DNA from: Hypholoma sublateritium FD-334 SS-4
Taxonomy: Eukaryota > Basidiomycota > Agaricomycetes > Agaricales > Strophariaceae
Assembly (NCBI GenBank): GCA_000827495.1
Contig: KN817579.1
Span: forward strand, 113,633-177,632
Direction of reading: 5' to 3'
DNA: 64,000 nucleotides
Numbering within the stretch: position 1 is the first letter of the stretch; each line of letters starts with the position of its first letter. Position numbers and translations under genes: made by a program. The notes beneath the pieces are model-generated. The model saw only the letters and a list, made by a program, of their open reading frames with translations, was not told the origin of the DNA and searched no databases. This document shows, piece after piece, positions 36,696 to 48,935 of the stretch.

Positions 36696-37943
36696 GGCAG
36701 ATTTGGTGGTACGTCCAGAATACAGAAGGCGTGTTCCTTTTGCTCACTCTTTAAGTACAGCCAGCCACAGCCCCAAGACGCTTTTACTGATGTACAGTAC
36801 TCTGATTATCAGCTCAGAGTAAATGGTGTGAAGTCAGCCTGGCCTGAACGGTAATTAATAACTCAGTTACGTGGGTAGATATTATTTATCACACTTGAAC
36901 TTACTACGGTGCAACTGTGCGACGCGCTTACGCACGGCATGTGTGGGCAGCGGTCTACGTACTGGGGCTTGACGCGCTAAGTAGGACAACTGCAAATTCA
37001 ATCGGATTATATTGAGCCGAATTCAAAGTAAAGTCCCATTGAATTTGTAACACATATACGAACGGTCAAAGGTGGGAGCAATTCACGTACAAGGCTATGA
37101 CGAGCCGCGTTCTTGTACAAAGATTTAGATAGGGATCTCTCCTAATATAGCAGGGCTTCCCAAGTGTTTCACCGACATCCACGCAAGAAATCGGGAAAAA
37201 TATGACCGCTGACATAGTCACCGGTCAGCAAGTATGTACTCGGGCGTCAGCATTCCGTGAAGCTTCAGCGTGAAGATTGAATAAATGCTTGCAATTAAGC
37301 AAGTGTAATTACAGTGCCCGTCCTCATCTTTTCTCTCGAAAATATCGATTACATATTACTGAGTCTCACAGCACACGTAACATGTCGAAGTCATACGATT
37401 TCCAACAATTCTGTGGCAGCACACGACTTGAGTCTTGCACACGACATGTGAACGGGTGACAATGCGACTTCGTTCCAGCGAAGCGCGTAGAGAAGGGCGG
37501 CACTCAGAATTAACTTTTACCTTGTTGGACCGCCGGTCATTCTGCTGCATCCAGAATTTGTGTATTTTCATGCTCAAACTGTTTACTACTGAGAGAGAGC
37601 TGAGCAGTAGAAACAACAGCCCACGCGCATCAATAGTTCCCGTTTGGTCCTCTTTCGCTCGACCAAGAGATACAATTTAGGAAGGGAGATCACTTAGATT
37701 TTGAATCAAGGAGATATACCTGAATTCAAACCAATAAACAATAATGAAGTAATTCCTCCTTCTTCGTCGATCCAATTATGCACCACAGGTATTCATGCCT
37801 TGTTTTTGCGCTTGTCAATATCCTGACTGTGATTGGCCAGAACTGCTTGCGCATGCTTGGCGTTGAGTCCCGGGACCGGTTTCGGCAGTAACCGGCGGCC
37901 TCTTGGGCAGGTTCCTCACAAGCAGTCTAGCACTGTCCCAACG

Positions 37944-38758
37944 ATGTCCACCTCGCTCGCCATCCGCTCCGCCCTCCCTCGCGCCCGCCTCGTCACTCGC
38001 GCCCCGGCGCTTGGTGCGTCTCATTTCCCTGATCGCGCTGCGCTACGCACTGACCACCCCCGCAGCCCGATTCGCCACGAGCGGCGCCCCGTATGCCTAC
38101 ACCCCCGGCGGTCGTACGTTTCAAGCAGCTGTTGTCGTTCCAGAAGCCTCTGACACCCCGCAGCGATCATACAGGGATCCGTGAACGATCCGACAGCGTT
38201 CCCTGCGCCGTCGCGCACGCACGGCTCGCACCACTGGGCCTTCGAGCGCCTGCTCTCCGCGGGGCTCGTCCCGCTCACCGCCGCCGCATTCGCGACCTCC
38301 GGGAGCAGCTACCCCGTCCTCGACGGCATCCTCGGCGTGTCGCTCGTCATGCACAGCCATATCGGCGTACGTCGTGTCTGTAGTATGTCTCGTGGGGACG
38401 GCTGATTCATTGATCTGGCAGTTTGACTGCATCGTCGTGGACTACCTGCACACACGCAAGTTCCCCGTACTTGGAAATGTGGCGAAGTGGGGCCTACGCG
38501 CGGCGACGGTCGCGACGCTGGTGGGAGTGTACCAGTTCAACACGAACGACATCGGTACGTCTATTTCTGCTTCCCGGTCCGTTCCTACGCCCGTTCTCCC
38601 CTACGTCGAGATGTGTTCCTGCCTCTACCACATCCGCCAAATCTGTCTGCCACCTTCGCCCACCTCGAGCCACCTGTCTCCCTCGCTCAACCCGTATATG
38701 CGCGCTGACAACGCCCACAGGTCTCACGGAGCTCATCGCAAAGGCGTGGACGGCCTAA
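37944..38758 (+). CDS. SDH4: Succinate dehydrogenase membrane anchor CybS, copy 2
   Basis: This is identical to 29419-30233, with exons at 37944-38013, 38066-38113, 38164-38366, 38422-38554 and 38721-38758. It encodes the same 163-residue complex II subunit with HSHIG...VVDY. Two perfectly identical copies, introns included, of a normally single-copy gene point to assembly duplication. Confidence 0.92.
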
Positions 38759-39187
38759 GCGGGTCTCGGCTCGCTAAAACTCTCGCTAGACGGAACGGCA
38801 TGTATTAGAATGTGTGTGATAATAACAACAATTATAAAGTTACAGCTCATCGCTAGCTCTATCGAGCCCCGGGAAACTCTCGAAAGTCTACTCTGCGTCG
38901 AATGTCAATACTGGCTACCACAGAAAATGTCGGTCGCCGAAGGAGCTCTATGGTTTTGTTTGCTTCGATGCCACTATCTGGACCTCCAATACTGTCCGCC
39001 AGTCTCGAATGTTCGACCCTCACAATCGACGACCCGTCTTCCCCAGCCGTGCTCTCCTTAAGTCCGCTCTAGCCCCGCGCGGGAGCAGGCACCGATTTAT
39101 AAGTCCAGCTGAGGATACACCGCGCGGCATGTCGCTGGGTGCTCCCTGCTGTGCGGCGGGTTGGGCATACGACTGGAGCCTCTGGCG

Positions 39188-39621
39188 ATGCCGCCCACGT
39201 GCGTTTGGGACGAATATACTCATGTCCGCGGTCTCCCGCCCGCCATCCTCCGCATCTCCAGGCCGCCGTGCGCATGGAGTACCACGTTTCCGTGCGGTGT
39301 GCTCGTTGGAGAGTACCGTACTCCGCTTCCGTCAGGCCCCGCTTCCTCGACGCAAGTCGGCGCGCGCGGCGCCCGGCCACATTCTAACGGCGACATCTGC
39401 TCTGGGCTCATCGGGCCTGGCTTATTCTGCCGCGAATGTAAGGATCCGGGGACGCAAGGTAAGTGTTGCCTCTGTTCCATTCTGTTCGTCTGACTTTCTT
39501 TATTCTCGCAGTTCGCGGCTCGCTATCGATCGCTTCGGGCGCTGACGGCGCATGGATGTTCGTTTTGAGGCTCTTTTCGCCACTGATACACCCGTCGTCC
39601 CTTTCAGGCATGTCCGCATAG
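39188..39621 (+). CDS. Small hypothetical protein, two exons, copy 2
   Basis: Copy of 30663-31096 with exons 39188-39458 and 39512-39621. It has no recognised family, and the same caveat about GC-rich chance frames applies. Confidence 0.28.
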
Positions 39622-39951
39622 CTGTATGCAGGAATAAGCGGTGCTCCCGGTGCTCATCGTTACCTCAAGCTTCGACGCTCCTCCGCCGTGGACACCGCGA
39701 AGCACCGCCACAGAGGTCAATCTGCGTTGTGAGCGAGCATATTCTCCCCAGTGAGCACTGCTGACATGGACGGACGCCAGCGCGTGCCATTGTAGCGTGC
39801 CTTAGCGCTTGTTCGCCCTGCCCTCCGTACCGCCTAGCAGGAATAGGAGATTGAGTCTTGCAAGAACCCGCCCAGAGTGCAAAGTCTCCCTCCGACGACG
39901 TAGCGTACCAGCGCGCGGGAGTGGTGAGTCTGATTGTCCTCCCCATGATTG

Positions 39952-40218
39952 TGTTGGAATCATTGCTCGATTACCCAAGTAGGTAGTCGAACATTCCACC
40001 AATGACGAGCGCCTTCGAGGCGCGTCTATTACATTCTTACATTTGTGTTTACATATGTTTTCTATTTCCTAAATGACTTGTTCACTNNTATATAGTATTT
40101 TATAGAATATTGTAGATACATCTAGCTACCATACTTACATGTATATAAGGACAGTATGTAGGCAGAATATCATTAAGATTTTCTCTCAACTTCACCACTG
40201 CGCACTACTTTCTCAATA
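39952..40218 (+). repeat. Solo LTR with 5-bp target-site duplication
   Basis: It is the same 267-base LTR as at 31427-31693. Here it is flanked on both sides by GATTG (39947-39951 and 40219-40223). No internal element sequence follows. This is the classic footprint of LTR-LTR recombination removing a full element. Bases 40087-40088 are N. Confidence 0.88.
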
Positions 40219-40223
40219 GATTG

Positions 40224-40720
40224 GCATCTTATTGACGACGGCCGCTGAGGCTGGAATATGTGCACTGCGACGTGCTGCGCGTCCAACGATGTCTGCGCCA
40301 GGGTGGACTCGAGGCTGCCGCATTCGCGCGTGCCACAGCCGCTCGTTGTATCAACATGTGCGCCTCCGTGCTGCGCTGAGGCTGATTTACCGCTCTGGTG
40401 CGTCACTGCCGCGTTGATACGCTCCGTGTCGGTGTGCCCCTGCTTCTCGGCACCCGCGCTGGTAGTGACGGCTTCGCGGCCGCTCAAATCGAGAACCACA
40501 AGACTGCAAATGCTCTGCGTGACACGCACGCATCCACAGCCTTTAACGTACTTTTCACGCAGGAAAGAATAGTCCATGCTTCTTTACCTCAGAATAGTAG
40601 CATGTAACTTTAGAATTGTGGGCGAACTTACTATGATAGCCCAGAGTATCGTTGGCTCTACATGTGTTACATATATATGTCCGACGTGCAGCGCGCCCCA
40701 GTGTGGGGATTCAAAGTTAA
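40224..40720. other. Spacer between the solo LTR and arm B
   Basis: No gene was confirmed. A minus-strand frame at 40173-40577 crosses the LTR edge and is not credible. Confidence 0.35.
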
Positions 40721-41274
40721 GTACTTCGAGTAAGATGCTCTCAATATAGGTTTGCAATAGGTAATCTGAAATTACATGGTATAACAATGCTACATGATAT
40801 AATTCGATAATTTGAGTGCTGATGGCAGATACTGTGTTTGAGATTTCGCGGTCGGTAAGCGCTGAGTGGTCCAGGCGCGGCGGGTCGGCCGAGAGGGCCG
40901 GAATGATGCGGAGAATCACGCGCGTACTTATCTATTTCAGGACAAGGGCCCTGGGATTTTCTTCAGGACGTTGACGCGTCTCGCTTCGAATCCATCCATC
41001 GCCATCGATAATCCCCACCTCGACCCACATACATACCCAGACCAAGCTGTGGGGACTCATACCGCCCGCCATCGCGTTGAATATACAGGATATCTCTCAG
41101 TCCTTCCAAGTCCCCGGTAAGCGGCGTGTCACACAACGTACACGGATGTTCACTTTTGCTGTAGATGTTCGTGCTGGAGAGCGGCGTTATCAACGACGAT
41201 GGTGTTCGTGGATTAGATATTGAGTAGTCTTCCTCTGCTGTATTGGAGTCTATCTGACCCTACTTCTCCATAGA
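40721..41274 (-). pseudogene. Second coding-like block in arm B
   Basis: A minus-strand frame (M at 41193) reads SKSEHPCTLCDTPLTGDLEG, then GGRYESPQLGLG up to a GTATGT donor. Further on, VILRIIPALSADPPRLDHSA and HVALLYHVISDYLLQTYI are coding-like and have counterparts in arm A. A stop lies between the two parts unless an intron that I cannot place removes it. It contains a CxxC pair. Either this is a second small gene or a decayed 3' extension. Confidence 0.35.
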
Positions 41275-42623
41275 TCACCATTCCGGTGCAAGACGCACTG
41301 CAACGATAGTCAGAAAATCACACTGCCAACGAACGGGGCAGATTTACCTGTCTTCCTTGCCCGTGAGTAGCGCTCGTCGTCTTCTCTGGTATCCGTTTTC
41401 CTCTTCCCCATCGATCTCGGTGGCCCTGAAATTCTGGTCAGTGGATATCAAGGAGTATCGCGTTGATTATACTGACCCTGTCTTTTAGGCTGATATGGGA
41501 CGAAGATATCCTCCCTCTGTCTCCTAGGGCGATATGCTGCAGACCCAATGAGAATGTGAAGTCAACGAGAATACAGGAAACTTACATCTCTTTGGCATGA
41601 AGGGCCTGTCTAATTCCGCATCGGCGTCCGGTGAGTCGCCTCGCTTCCTCTTTTTGCTGGCTTCTTGGGACCCCGAGCCCCTTTCGCTTTCGCTATCGTT
41701 ATCCCAGTCAGCCTTTCCCTTTGTCATGAGGAAATTGTCGCGCATAATTACCTTTGGCCTTGCTGTGGCCGCGGGGTGACATGCCCTGCCCCACTTCCGC
41801 CGGAGCTCTGGGAGTGACCAGATCCGGTGGGCAGGTCAAATATAATTTGCGTATCATAATTCTCCTCATCATTGAGGAGATTGCTGTTTACTGTGGGATG
41901 TGTCTCAACATCCACTTGGGGATCACCTACACATGGATCAGTCAATACATCCGCTGCGCTGAGCGATCATAAACTCACATCCGTCACACATCTGCTGAAC
42001 GAAAGCTAATTGAGCTTGCTCATCAATTTCCGCTTCAGAAACTGTACACAATATAGATAAGCAAGACTCGTGAGACCACAAACAACACAACATACGTTGC
42101 GGAAGCCCAGTGCCCGGTGTAGCGTCGTCGCCGTCGGCAAGTTCGGGCCACCATTGAAGAATGGCGGCCTCCCAGTCCCATTCTGGTAGGCGCGGTATCG
42201 CGACAGCAGAGTCGGGCGGCGGTGCATCAGACAGCCTTTGATAATCAGGCGTAGGTCGATCGGACGCGAGAGGTGCGTTCTCCAGAGGCGCGAGCACAGC
42301 AGAGCGATGCGTAGGCGGTGGTGGTGAGTGCTGTACAAGGGCGGGCCCAGATCTAGGCGCTGATGACCAAGAAAAAGATGCGAATTCTGGAATGACGATA
42401 ATTGTGTGAGCATGCTTATTGTTTTCAGAGACAAGGACTGATACGTACGGCTCGCCATCGTGTCGTTGTTTGCCGTTGGCTGGGGATCCGCCGGGATGTA
42501 ATTTGCATCGGTGTAGAATGCATCGTACAGGAATGCAGGCGATAATACGCTATCCAAGATAGGATTGTAGTACGCCGGCTCCGGTGCCGGCATGGAGTAC
42601 TGGTCGTAGGCGGGCGCTAACAT
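41275..42623 (-). CDS. Uncharacterised eight-exon gene, copy B
   Basis: Minus-strand exons 42623-42449, 42386-42096, 42041-41979, 41926-41752, 41686-41586, 41536-41477, 41425-41348 and 41297-41275 join in frame to 321 residues. The phases match those of copy A throughout. Shared blocks are PAYYNPILDSVLSPAFL, PRLPEWDWEAAILQWWPELA, FVQQM, DPQVDVETHPTVNSN, GGSGAGHVTPRPQQGQ, KKRKR, ELDRPFMPKR, REDIFVPYQPKRQ and the end RLAPEW. Most differences are single substitutions or short length changes between blocks, so the protein has stayed under constraint since the duplication. No known domain was recognised. The basic clusters suggest a nuclear protein and the WDWxAAILQWW block a possible interaction motif; both are inference. 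The TATA box at 42691-42699 lies about 70 bases upstream. Confidence 0.65.
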
Positions 42624-42690
42624 GCTGGTTAATTTGAAGGGGGCGGGGAGTGTGAGGGATTTCTGTATGGCTCGCGAGAAACCAAGGCCC

Positions 42691-42699
42691 TCTTATATC
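42691..42699 (-). promoter_or_regulatory. TATA box of the arm B gene
   Basis: On the minus strand the sequence is GATATAAGAGGGCC, matching CATATAAGAGGGCC in arm A at the same distance class from the ATG. Confidence 0.6.
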
Positions 42700-43240
42700 A
42701 CCTCCGGACGCCTTCTCCCTTTGTACGGCGCAGTGCCCTTTGACAGTCGAACATGTACGCGAGGCCGGTTCAAAGCGCTGATATCTCCGGCAGGCCATGG
42801 ACGCCTTGGTACCCACATGCCCTTTGACATACAATGCTTGCTGGCCCAGCCTGTGCCTGTATAACCCGACTATAAGCTTGTGCGCCCCGCCACAGGCCAT
42901 ATAGCGGGCCGACGGCTATCGTCACTATGAGGACGCCTTTCTGGCCTGTGGCGGAGATGCGTGCCACTCCTGGTCTCTCCTGGTCCGCCAGTAGATTATC
43001 TGCGCAATAATACTGGGTAAACTCCAATTAAGACAGCACGTACGATTAAATCCCTGCTACTATACATCATGATGTACATGTAGAATGACCTAGCAGTGGT
43101 ACCATAATCAGGCCAGAAGGATAAGAATTTCGGGAGTAGCGAAAAGCGCAACGCTAAGCGGTGCCACTCGCCTCCAGATATGGTCTGTACATGGCCAGCC
43201 GGCGCCTGTTTACCGGCTCGCTGAGGACTGGGATCTGAGT

Positions 43241-44201
43241 CTATTCTCAGCTCGTTGAGTCGTAGGGAGACAGGGAAAATTGACGAGAAGGGGAAGGAGC
43301 ATGGTGAGTGGATCTGGATGTAAGACAGGGATCTGTGGGTTTGCGAGCAAAAAATCTGAATTGGATTTTTTGGTCGCCAATGAATCTTTTGCAAGGCGCC
43401 GGCCGCTGAGTCATCCGAAGGAAGACGGTGGCCGGTGGGCCGAGCTCAAGCCAACACAGGCGAGAGTTTTACTACGGGATTAGTGTAATGAAAAATGAGA
43501 GAAAAAAGAAAAGAAAATTAGAGGGAAAGTGGAAGGGTGGGAAGAAAAATGAAAGCTCGAGGCGAAGCCTAACGAGCGGTGTGAGATATGGGAGAGGGTG
43601 AACACGAAGGAAAAGGGGGATTCTGTGCAGCAGATTATATGTAACCGAAACCGTGAAAGAAAAAGAAAGCCGCGAGGCGGCATGAAAGAAAGACGGCTAG
43701 AAATCTAATCTAATGGGGGCGGCGCACATACCTTCCTCGAATCCGGGACCGAGGCCCTGGAGGAATAAGCTTCAGCGCGCCGTTGAGCTGCAGTAAGCGC
43801 TGTGCGGCTGACGACGTATCTTCCATACTGTCCTCCAAGTTTCAAAGTTCAGTGATGCGAAGCGCGCGCGACGTTCAGCGCTTCGAGGGTCAACGCGCAC
43901 TTGCATAGCACGCCATTGAGGCTTACCGTAGGTGAGCGTGCTAACGGGGGAGAGCTGCATTTCCCCAAACGAAAGCCACACGGCGAAACATCAACGTTGT
44001 TGTTGCTGTAGCCGCTCAATCCGCGACAACGTCAGAAAAAGCACGAATTGTATATGACGACGTGGGAAGTATGTATATTACACATGGGAAGGAGTGAATA
44101 GAATATATAGGAATGAGCGATGATGTATGTAGATAGGAAGATATGCGAAGTCCGACGCCCAAGAAATATAACAAAAAAAATTCGACCCCACGCTCCGGGG
44201 A
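43241..44201. other. Intergenic spacer with a purine-rich tract
   Basis: At about 43490-43560 there is a purine-rich tract (GAGAGAAAAAAGAAAAGAAA). No gene was recognised. The 3' end of the F-box gene's transcript should fall just below 44202. Confidence 0.4.
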
Positions 44202-47200
44202 TTATACCATTCGCGCCCGCTGAAGTGCAGCTCCCGTCACGTTTTCCCCGCGGCAGTCTTCGAGCCACACATCGCGTCCGCACAGCTTGAGCACCTTACC
44301 CCAAAATTCATTCACCACCAGCCCATACATACGCGCGCGCACCTCTGCTTCCCTTGCGGCCAGCCGCGCTGCCTCCACCTCCGCCTCTCGCTTCTGCGCC
44401 ACGGCGCCCCACCACGACGGCGCAGGCGCATGCGGCCCGAACGGGTCGTGCGCGTGCAGCGCATGCGCGCGCTCGAGAGCTAACGGCGCGCGGCGCGCCG
44501 ATGCAGCAGGCACCACCGCAGATGCAGGTAAGGGGGTCATGTGGCACGAGCGGCGTAGCTGGTCGCTCTCCCAGCTCAGATCGCGCACGAAGCGCAGCGA
44601 AGGGAACGCCTCTTTCCTCAGCAGACTGCCGAATTGCTGCAGCAGTGCGAAGTACACGTTGTCGGCTGCTGGGCGGGCCATATCGTCGACGTCGACTTCA
44701 TCTTCGTCATCCAAAGGAAGGGCGGGAGGAGGGTGGCGCCGAAGAGCGTCGTCCAGATCATTGAAGAGGCGCTTCTCCATCCCGCGCACACCGATGAGCT
44801 GCACGCCGGAATGCGAAGGGAGGAGAACATGCGGCGCGATCCAGTCGGGCGTCTGCCAATTCCATTCAGCATCCGCGCTGCAGATGAATTCGGTGAGCGC
44901 GGGGCACCAGGCGTCGAGCGGGATATGGAAACCCTCCTGCGGGTCGACCGGGCCGGCGGCGCGCGGCGGGTCGGTTAGCCACGCCTCTTCAATGTCGCCC
45001 GACGAATGCCCGAGCTCCAGCTGGAATAGCTTCATCCCATGCACTTCGAAAAAATGGCGGAACCCAGCGCCGGCATAGCTGAAGTCCGCGGAGAGAATGG
45101 AGAGGTGGGTGAGGCAAGGCATGTCCCACGTTGAGAGGACGTGGAACGTTGCGTTGTCGAGTGTCGCCTTGAGCGAAGTAAGCGAGGGTAGGCAGAGTGC
45201 GTATACGAAGCCATCAATCGACATTGTGACGTCCCCTGAACCAGCAGCACCACTCGTCGTGGGACTCAGAAGATCGCTCGTACTGACTGTTGTCGTCGTG
45301 AGCGTCGCCTCCAGGGCTGTGAGCATGTTCGCGGCACCGTACAGACCCGCGGCAGGATTCTTCGAAACGTTGGAAGACGGGATGTTCGCGTATCTCTCTT
45401 GACGATCGTTACCAGGAGTTAAACTGGCCGTGCTCCCGCCAACGCTGACAGACGCTGTCCCCCCAGCCGCCCACCCAGTGCCCCGGCGCCCGCCCATCCC
45501 AAATGTCGAAGTCTGGTTTAGAATGATCTCCAGAAACTCGAGGCTCGCGCCAACAGAGCTGAGGCGCGGAGCGACATAATCTTGGTATAGACGCAAGCCC
45601 TCGCCGTAATCCATGGGGTCGTAATCGTAGTTCGTCCACGTGAGGTGTTTGAGGGGGCGCGAGAGTAGGGTGTCGAGTAGCGCGTCGGGGCTCGGGGATT
45701 GACAGTGATATAGGCGCCCGTCGCGAGGAAGGCCGGTGCTGCTCACGCTGAATGGCACCACGGGGGACTGGGAGAAGATGAGGGGGTGCATGGGACGGCG
45801 GACGCCCTTGAAATCGCAATATTCGTCGAGGTTGCCGCAGTGTTGGAGGATGAGAAGAAGGTCGTGCGGCGAGCACTGGTCGAGCGGCGGCGTCTCGATG
45901 TGGAGGCGCTTGATGAAGCGGCCAACGGAAAGCGGCGCCAGCGAGTGGGACGATGATTTGCGATGTACGGTTGTGCTAGATGATGCGGATCCTGATGACG
46001 GTGCGGGTGAGTGTTTTCCTTTACTCTTCCAGATACGGGCAAGTGTGCCTTTTCCGCCGCTCTGCTTGTCGCTGTACGCCCCACCTACACTTATAACCGC
46101 CCTCGGCCCCATCGAACTCGCCCCGTCACCACAGAGCCTTTCCGCTAGCGCACGACCCTCCTTGCCACTCGAAATCCAAACAAATTCATAGAGTAAGTCT
46201 TGGGCGATCATGCTCCACGCGCGGCAGACGAGCGTGAAGTTCGCCTTGGTCTGAACATCAGCCTTGTATGCGGCGAGACGCTCCAATCGATGTACGTTGG
46301 CTGTGCAGCGATCGAGAAACGAAACAGTGTCCGATTCCGGGTTGTAAACCGTGGGGTATGGGTAATCATAGGGGTACGGAGGCGGTAACGATGAGGGGTA
46401 ATCCGGGTCGTAGATAGGGTATGTCGCCTCCTTGAGAATGAGAAGCCAAAGTTCCGAGGGAAGGGAAGGCACGAAGATGCCGGGTATACGCGGCTGGATG
46501 AGCGGACGAAGCTCGGCCGAGGCGAAATCAGCCTTGATGGCATGATGGGTGGAGGAGCCAGAGCGCAGGCTGGTGGAGGGAGAAGGACGGCGCAGTTTGT
46601 TCCGAGGTGTAGGATTCGCGCTGAACAGTTTCAGATATCTATACACGAATAGGGTCAGCACTGTTTTATAGCTGCACGCGTGAAATGGAGGGCGCGCAGC
46701 GGAGCGTGCCCCGAAGTGTGCGCTGAGATAGTGCTTGTTATCGAGTTTAGCATTTTCAATACGCTACAAAGACGGCACTGAAAACGAGCCACACAGCGCC
46801 GAATCGCCGCGAATTTTCACAGCGCTGCCGTGCGCTGTGGAGTGAGAGCGCACAAATGTGTGCAGAGCGGCGGAAAGACAGAAAGAGCACCGGAGAGCCC
46901 GTCACGACGGCGGAAGTATTACCAGAATGTTGACTCACTTAGGTTTCGCAATACATGGCGGGTCACGGTCAGACGCTCCCAGCGCGCCCTTTGGTCTGCG
47001 GCGTAGCGACACTGTCAGCTCAACTGCTCTGCGTCCGACATCAACGACCAGCACGGCGCACCTTAAAATTTCCTCAGCGCCTTGCTCTACGAAATCCTCT
47101 CTATCATGGTGGAATATGCCATTGAACATGTCGCGCGATTTCTTCGCAGCTGCTGTCAGGAGGCCAGCTGACGGCGGGGCTTTGCGTGAGCGGGGTGCTC

Positions 47201-47291
47201 CCCCCTCTGCTGTGGATGTCACAGAGGGCGTCGCCACACCTATCGAATGGGTAGTGGCGGCCTCTCTATGCACGGCAATGCGAAGGACCAT
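44202..47291 (-). CDS. Large F-box protein
   Basis: The main exon (46638-44202, minus strand) encodes about 812 residues but has no ATG ahead of its F-box-like segment (VPSLPSELWLLILKEATYP). An upstream exon must exist. A frame starting ATG at 47291 and ending at a GTGAGT donor after 46939 joins in phase to the TATAG acceptor before 46638. That gives 929 residues with a 300-base intron, long for this genome. Downstream of the F-box lie NFTLVCRAWSMIAQDLLYEF, a Ser/Thr-rich low-complexity segment, a leucine-rich middle (LCLPSLTSLKATLD) and an acidic DDEDEVDVDD. The likely role is substrate adaptor of an SCF ubiquitin ligase. The main exon is sure; the first exon (residues 1-117, Arg/Ala-rich) is tentative and could belong to another start. 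Confidence 0.65.
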
Positions 47292-48935
47292 GGCGGGTGC
47301 GCGGGTGGTGGCGGGAGGGATGAAGAGGGAGAGCTGTCAATTCCAGGAACGAAGCCCCGTCGCGTCACGTGAACACTTTCCCCCGTCCAAGCAGCATCAC
47401 ACGGCGCAGACTGAAATCAACCCACTGGCTGCGTGATGGTGAATATTCTCCGGACCCACACACTTCGTTGAATATCTCGGTTGTGCGAAAATTCCCCGGG
47501 TCCGCATCCGCCGGTCAGTGCCCCGTTCATCCGCCCACTTTGAGGAATAAATATATTGCAAGTTTGTGCAAATTCGCCCACCGGCCCCACAGCAATAGAA
47601 GCGCCGAATTTGTCTCCGGTGCGCTTCCGAATCGCATGCGGGGAATTCGCAATAATGCGCCCGCCGGCCATCTACCGGCCCAATTAAAGTGCAAGGAAAA
47701 TCGATTTAATTGAGCGAGAACCCGGGGTAAGCGATACCCAGGCGCCCACCGGAGCTCTCGGCGGCTTTCTGTGAGTACCTACCCGGCCTCGTCTCGTGTC
47801 CAGGATGAAACCTGAGTTCGGCTTTCCTCCGTCGTAAGGATTGAAAGATAACACAATACTGTAATTACAAGCTGTCCGTAATGTATGAAACACGTACTTT
47901 GAGTGATGTACATGCGCCGCCGCGCAAGTGTGATAATCAGCCATCAACGATAGATCAATTTCTTCAGATGTCTCCCCTCTGGCTGGTGTGCATATCGCGC
48001 GCTGTGTACCAATTATATCGCGTGTTCTTCCTATTTTTGATCACGGAAAAACCCACAGAATAACAGACTCCGTGCCCATATACCCGACTGCTCTAAAGAT
48101 GTCCTCTGCCTCTAGTACAGGGCATGGTCGCTTTACTACACAAGTCCTCTACGAGTCTCATCATGCAGCGCTCTGAATCAGAGCAAATTACACAGCGCTC
48201 ATTTATCGTCCACATCAACGTCCTTCTCAGGAGTACACTGCGCATCTATAGTTAATCATAAAATATTGAACGTTGATCTACTTCATTCAACATTTCCCTG
48301 ACGTCCATCCAAAATACATCCGCTTTCTAAGAAAAATTGAGACCGAAAAAAATACATCATGACGCCAACTGAGTCCCCTTCGCGTGAATAGCATCCGTAC
48401 ATGCCTCTGACAGGCCTCATCGCCCGCTATGCAATATTGACATTAACCCCAGCTTTCTTCGACGCTTTCCAGCGCGCAGCGCAGCGAACAAGGGTCTCAG
48501 CATCCACCTCCCTATTCCAGGTGATTCTGAAGAACTTTGTGTCGCTCGACACACTGTACCTATGCACCGTGCATCCTACCGCGCGTCTTCCCGTGCACCG
48601 CACGCCCGTGATTGTGTCACTGAGCAGTGCAGCGCTCTGTCGATATAAATAATCCGTGTGAGCGATAGCAACAACAATCCATTTGCAGTCCGTGCGATGC
48701 CAGCCACACCAACGCAATTTAACCTCGTCCCATTCTCCGCCCCGCGGTATGTGCCCAATGTCTGCTAACGGTGAAATTTCAATATTATGGCGAGCGTATA
48801 AAGGCATGTATTAGAGGAGTATCAATTTAAATTAGCAAATCGCTGACCTGGAATGCAGAACTAAACTTACTCTGAATCATGACACCCAAATATCTCAGAT
48901 ATTTTTGTATTGGCCATTCGTGTATCTAGAAGAAT
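47292..48935. other. Intergenic stretch, nothing identified
   Basis: No gene was recognised on either strand. It separates the head of the F-box gene from the tail of NACHT copy 3. Confidence 0.4.

Larger units (their letters stand above)
32659..40218 (+). repeat. 7.56-kb direct duplication, copy 2
   Basis: It begins right after the N at 32658 and ends with a solo LTR. It reproduces copy 1 at offset 8525, with the N at 32854 and NN at 40087-40088 at exactly equivalent places. Unlike copy 1, its right edge continues into unique DNA through a perfect 5-base target duplication. This copy's right junction is therefore the natural solo-LTR locus. Confidence 0.9.
40721..43240 (-). repeat. Arm B of the 2.5-kb inverted repeat
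   Basis: It is the inverted counterpart of 15064-17541. It contains, in minus-strand order, about 600 bases of upstream DNA with a conserved TATA box, the eight-exon gene and about 550 bases of conserved downstream DNA. The arms are about 23 kb apart as assembled, or about 14.7 kb apart if the 24-40 kb duplication is spurious. Confidence 0.85.

Noticed and set aside
45743..46191. Overlapping frames on both strands within the large F-box gene
   Set aside because: They are shadows of the F-box coding exon, whose own frame has the family motifs.
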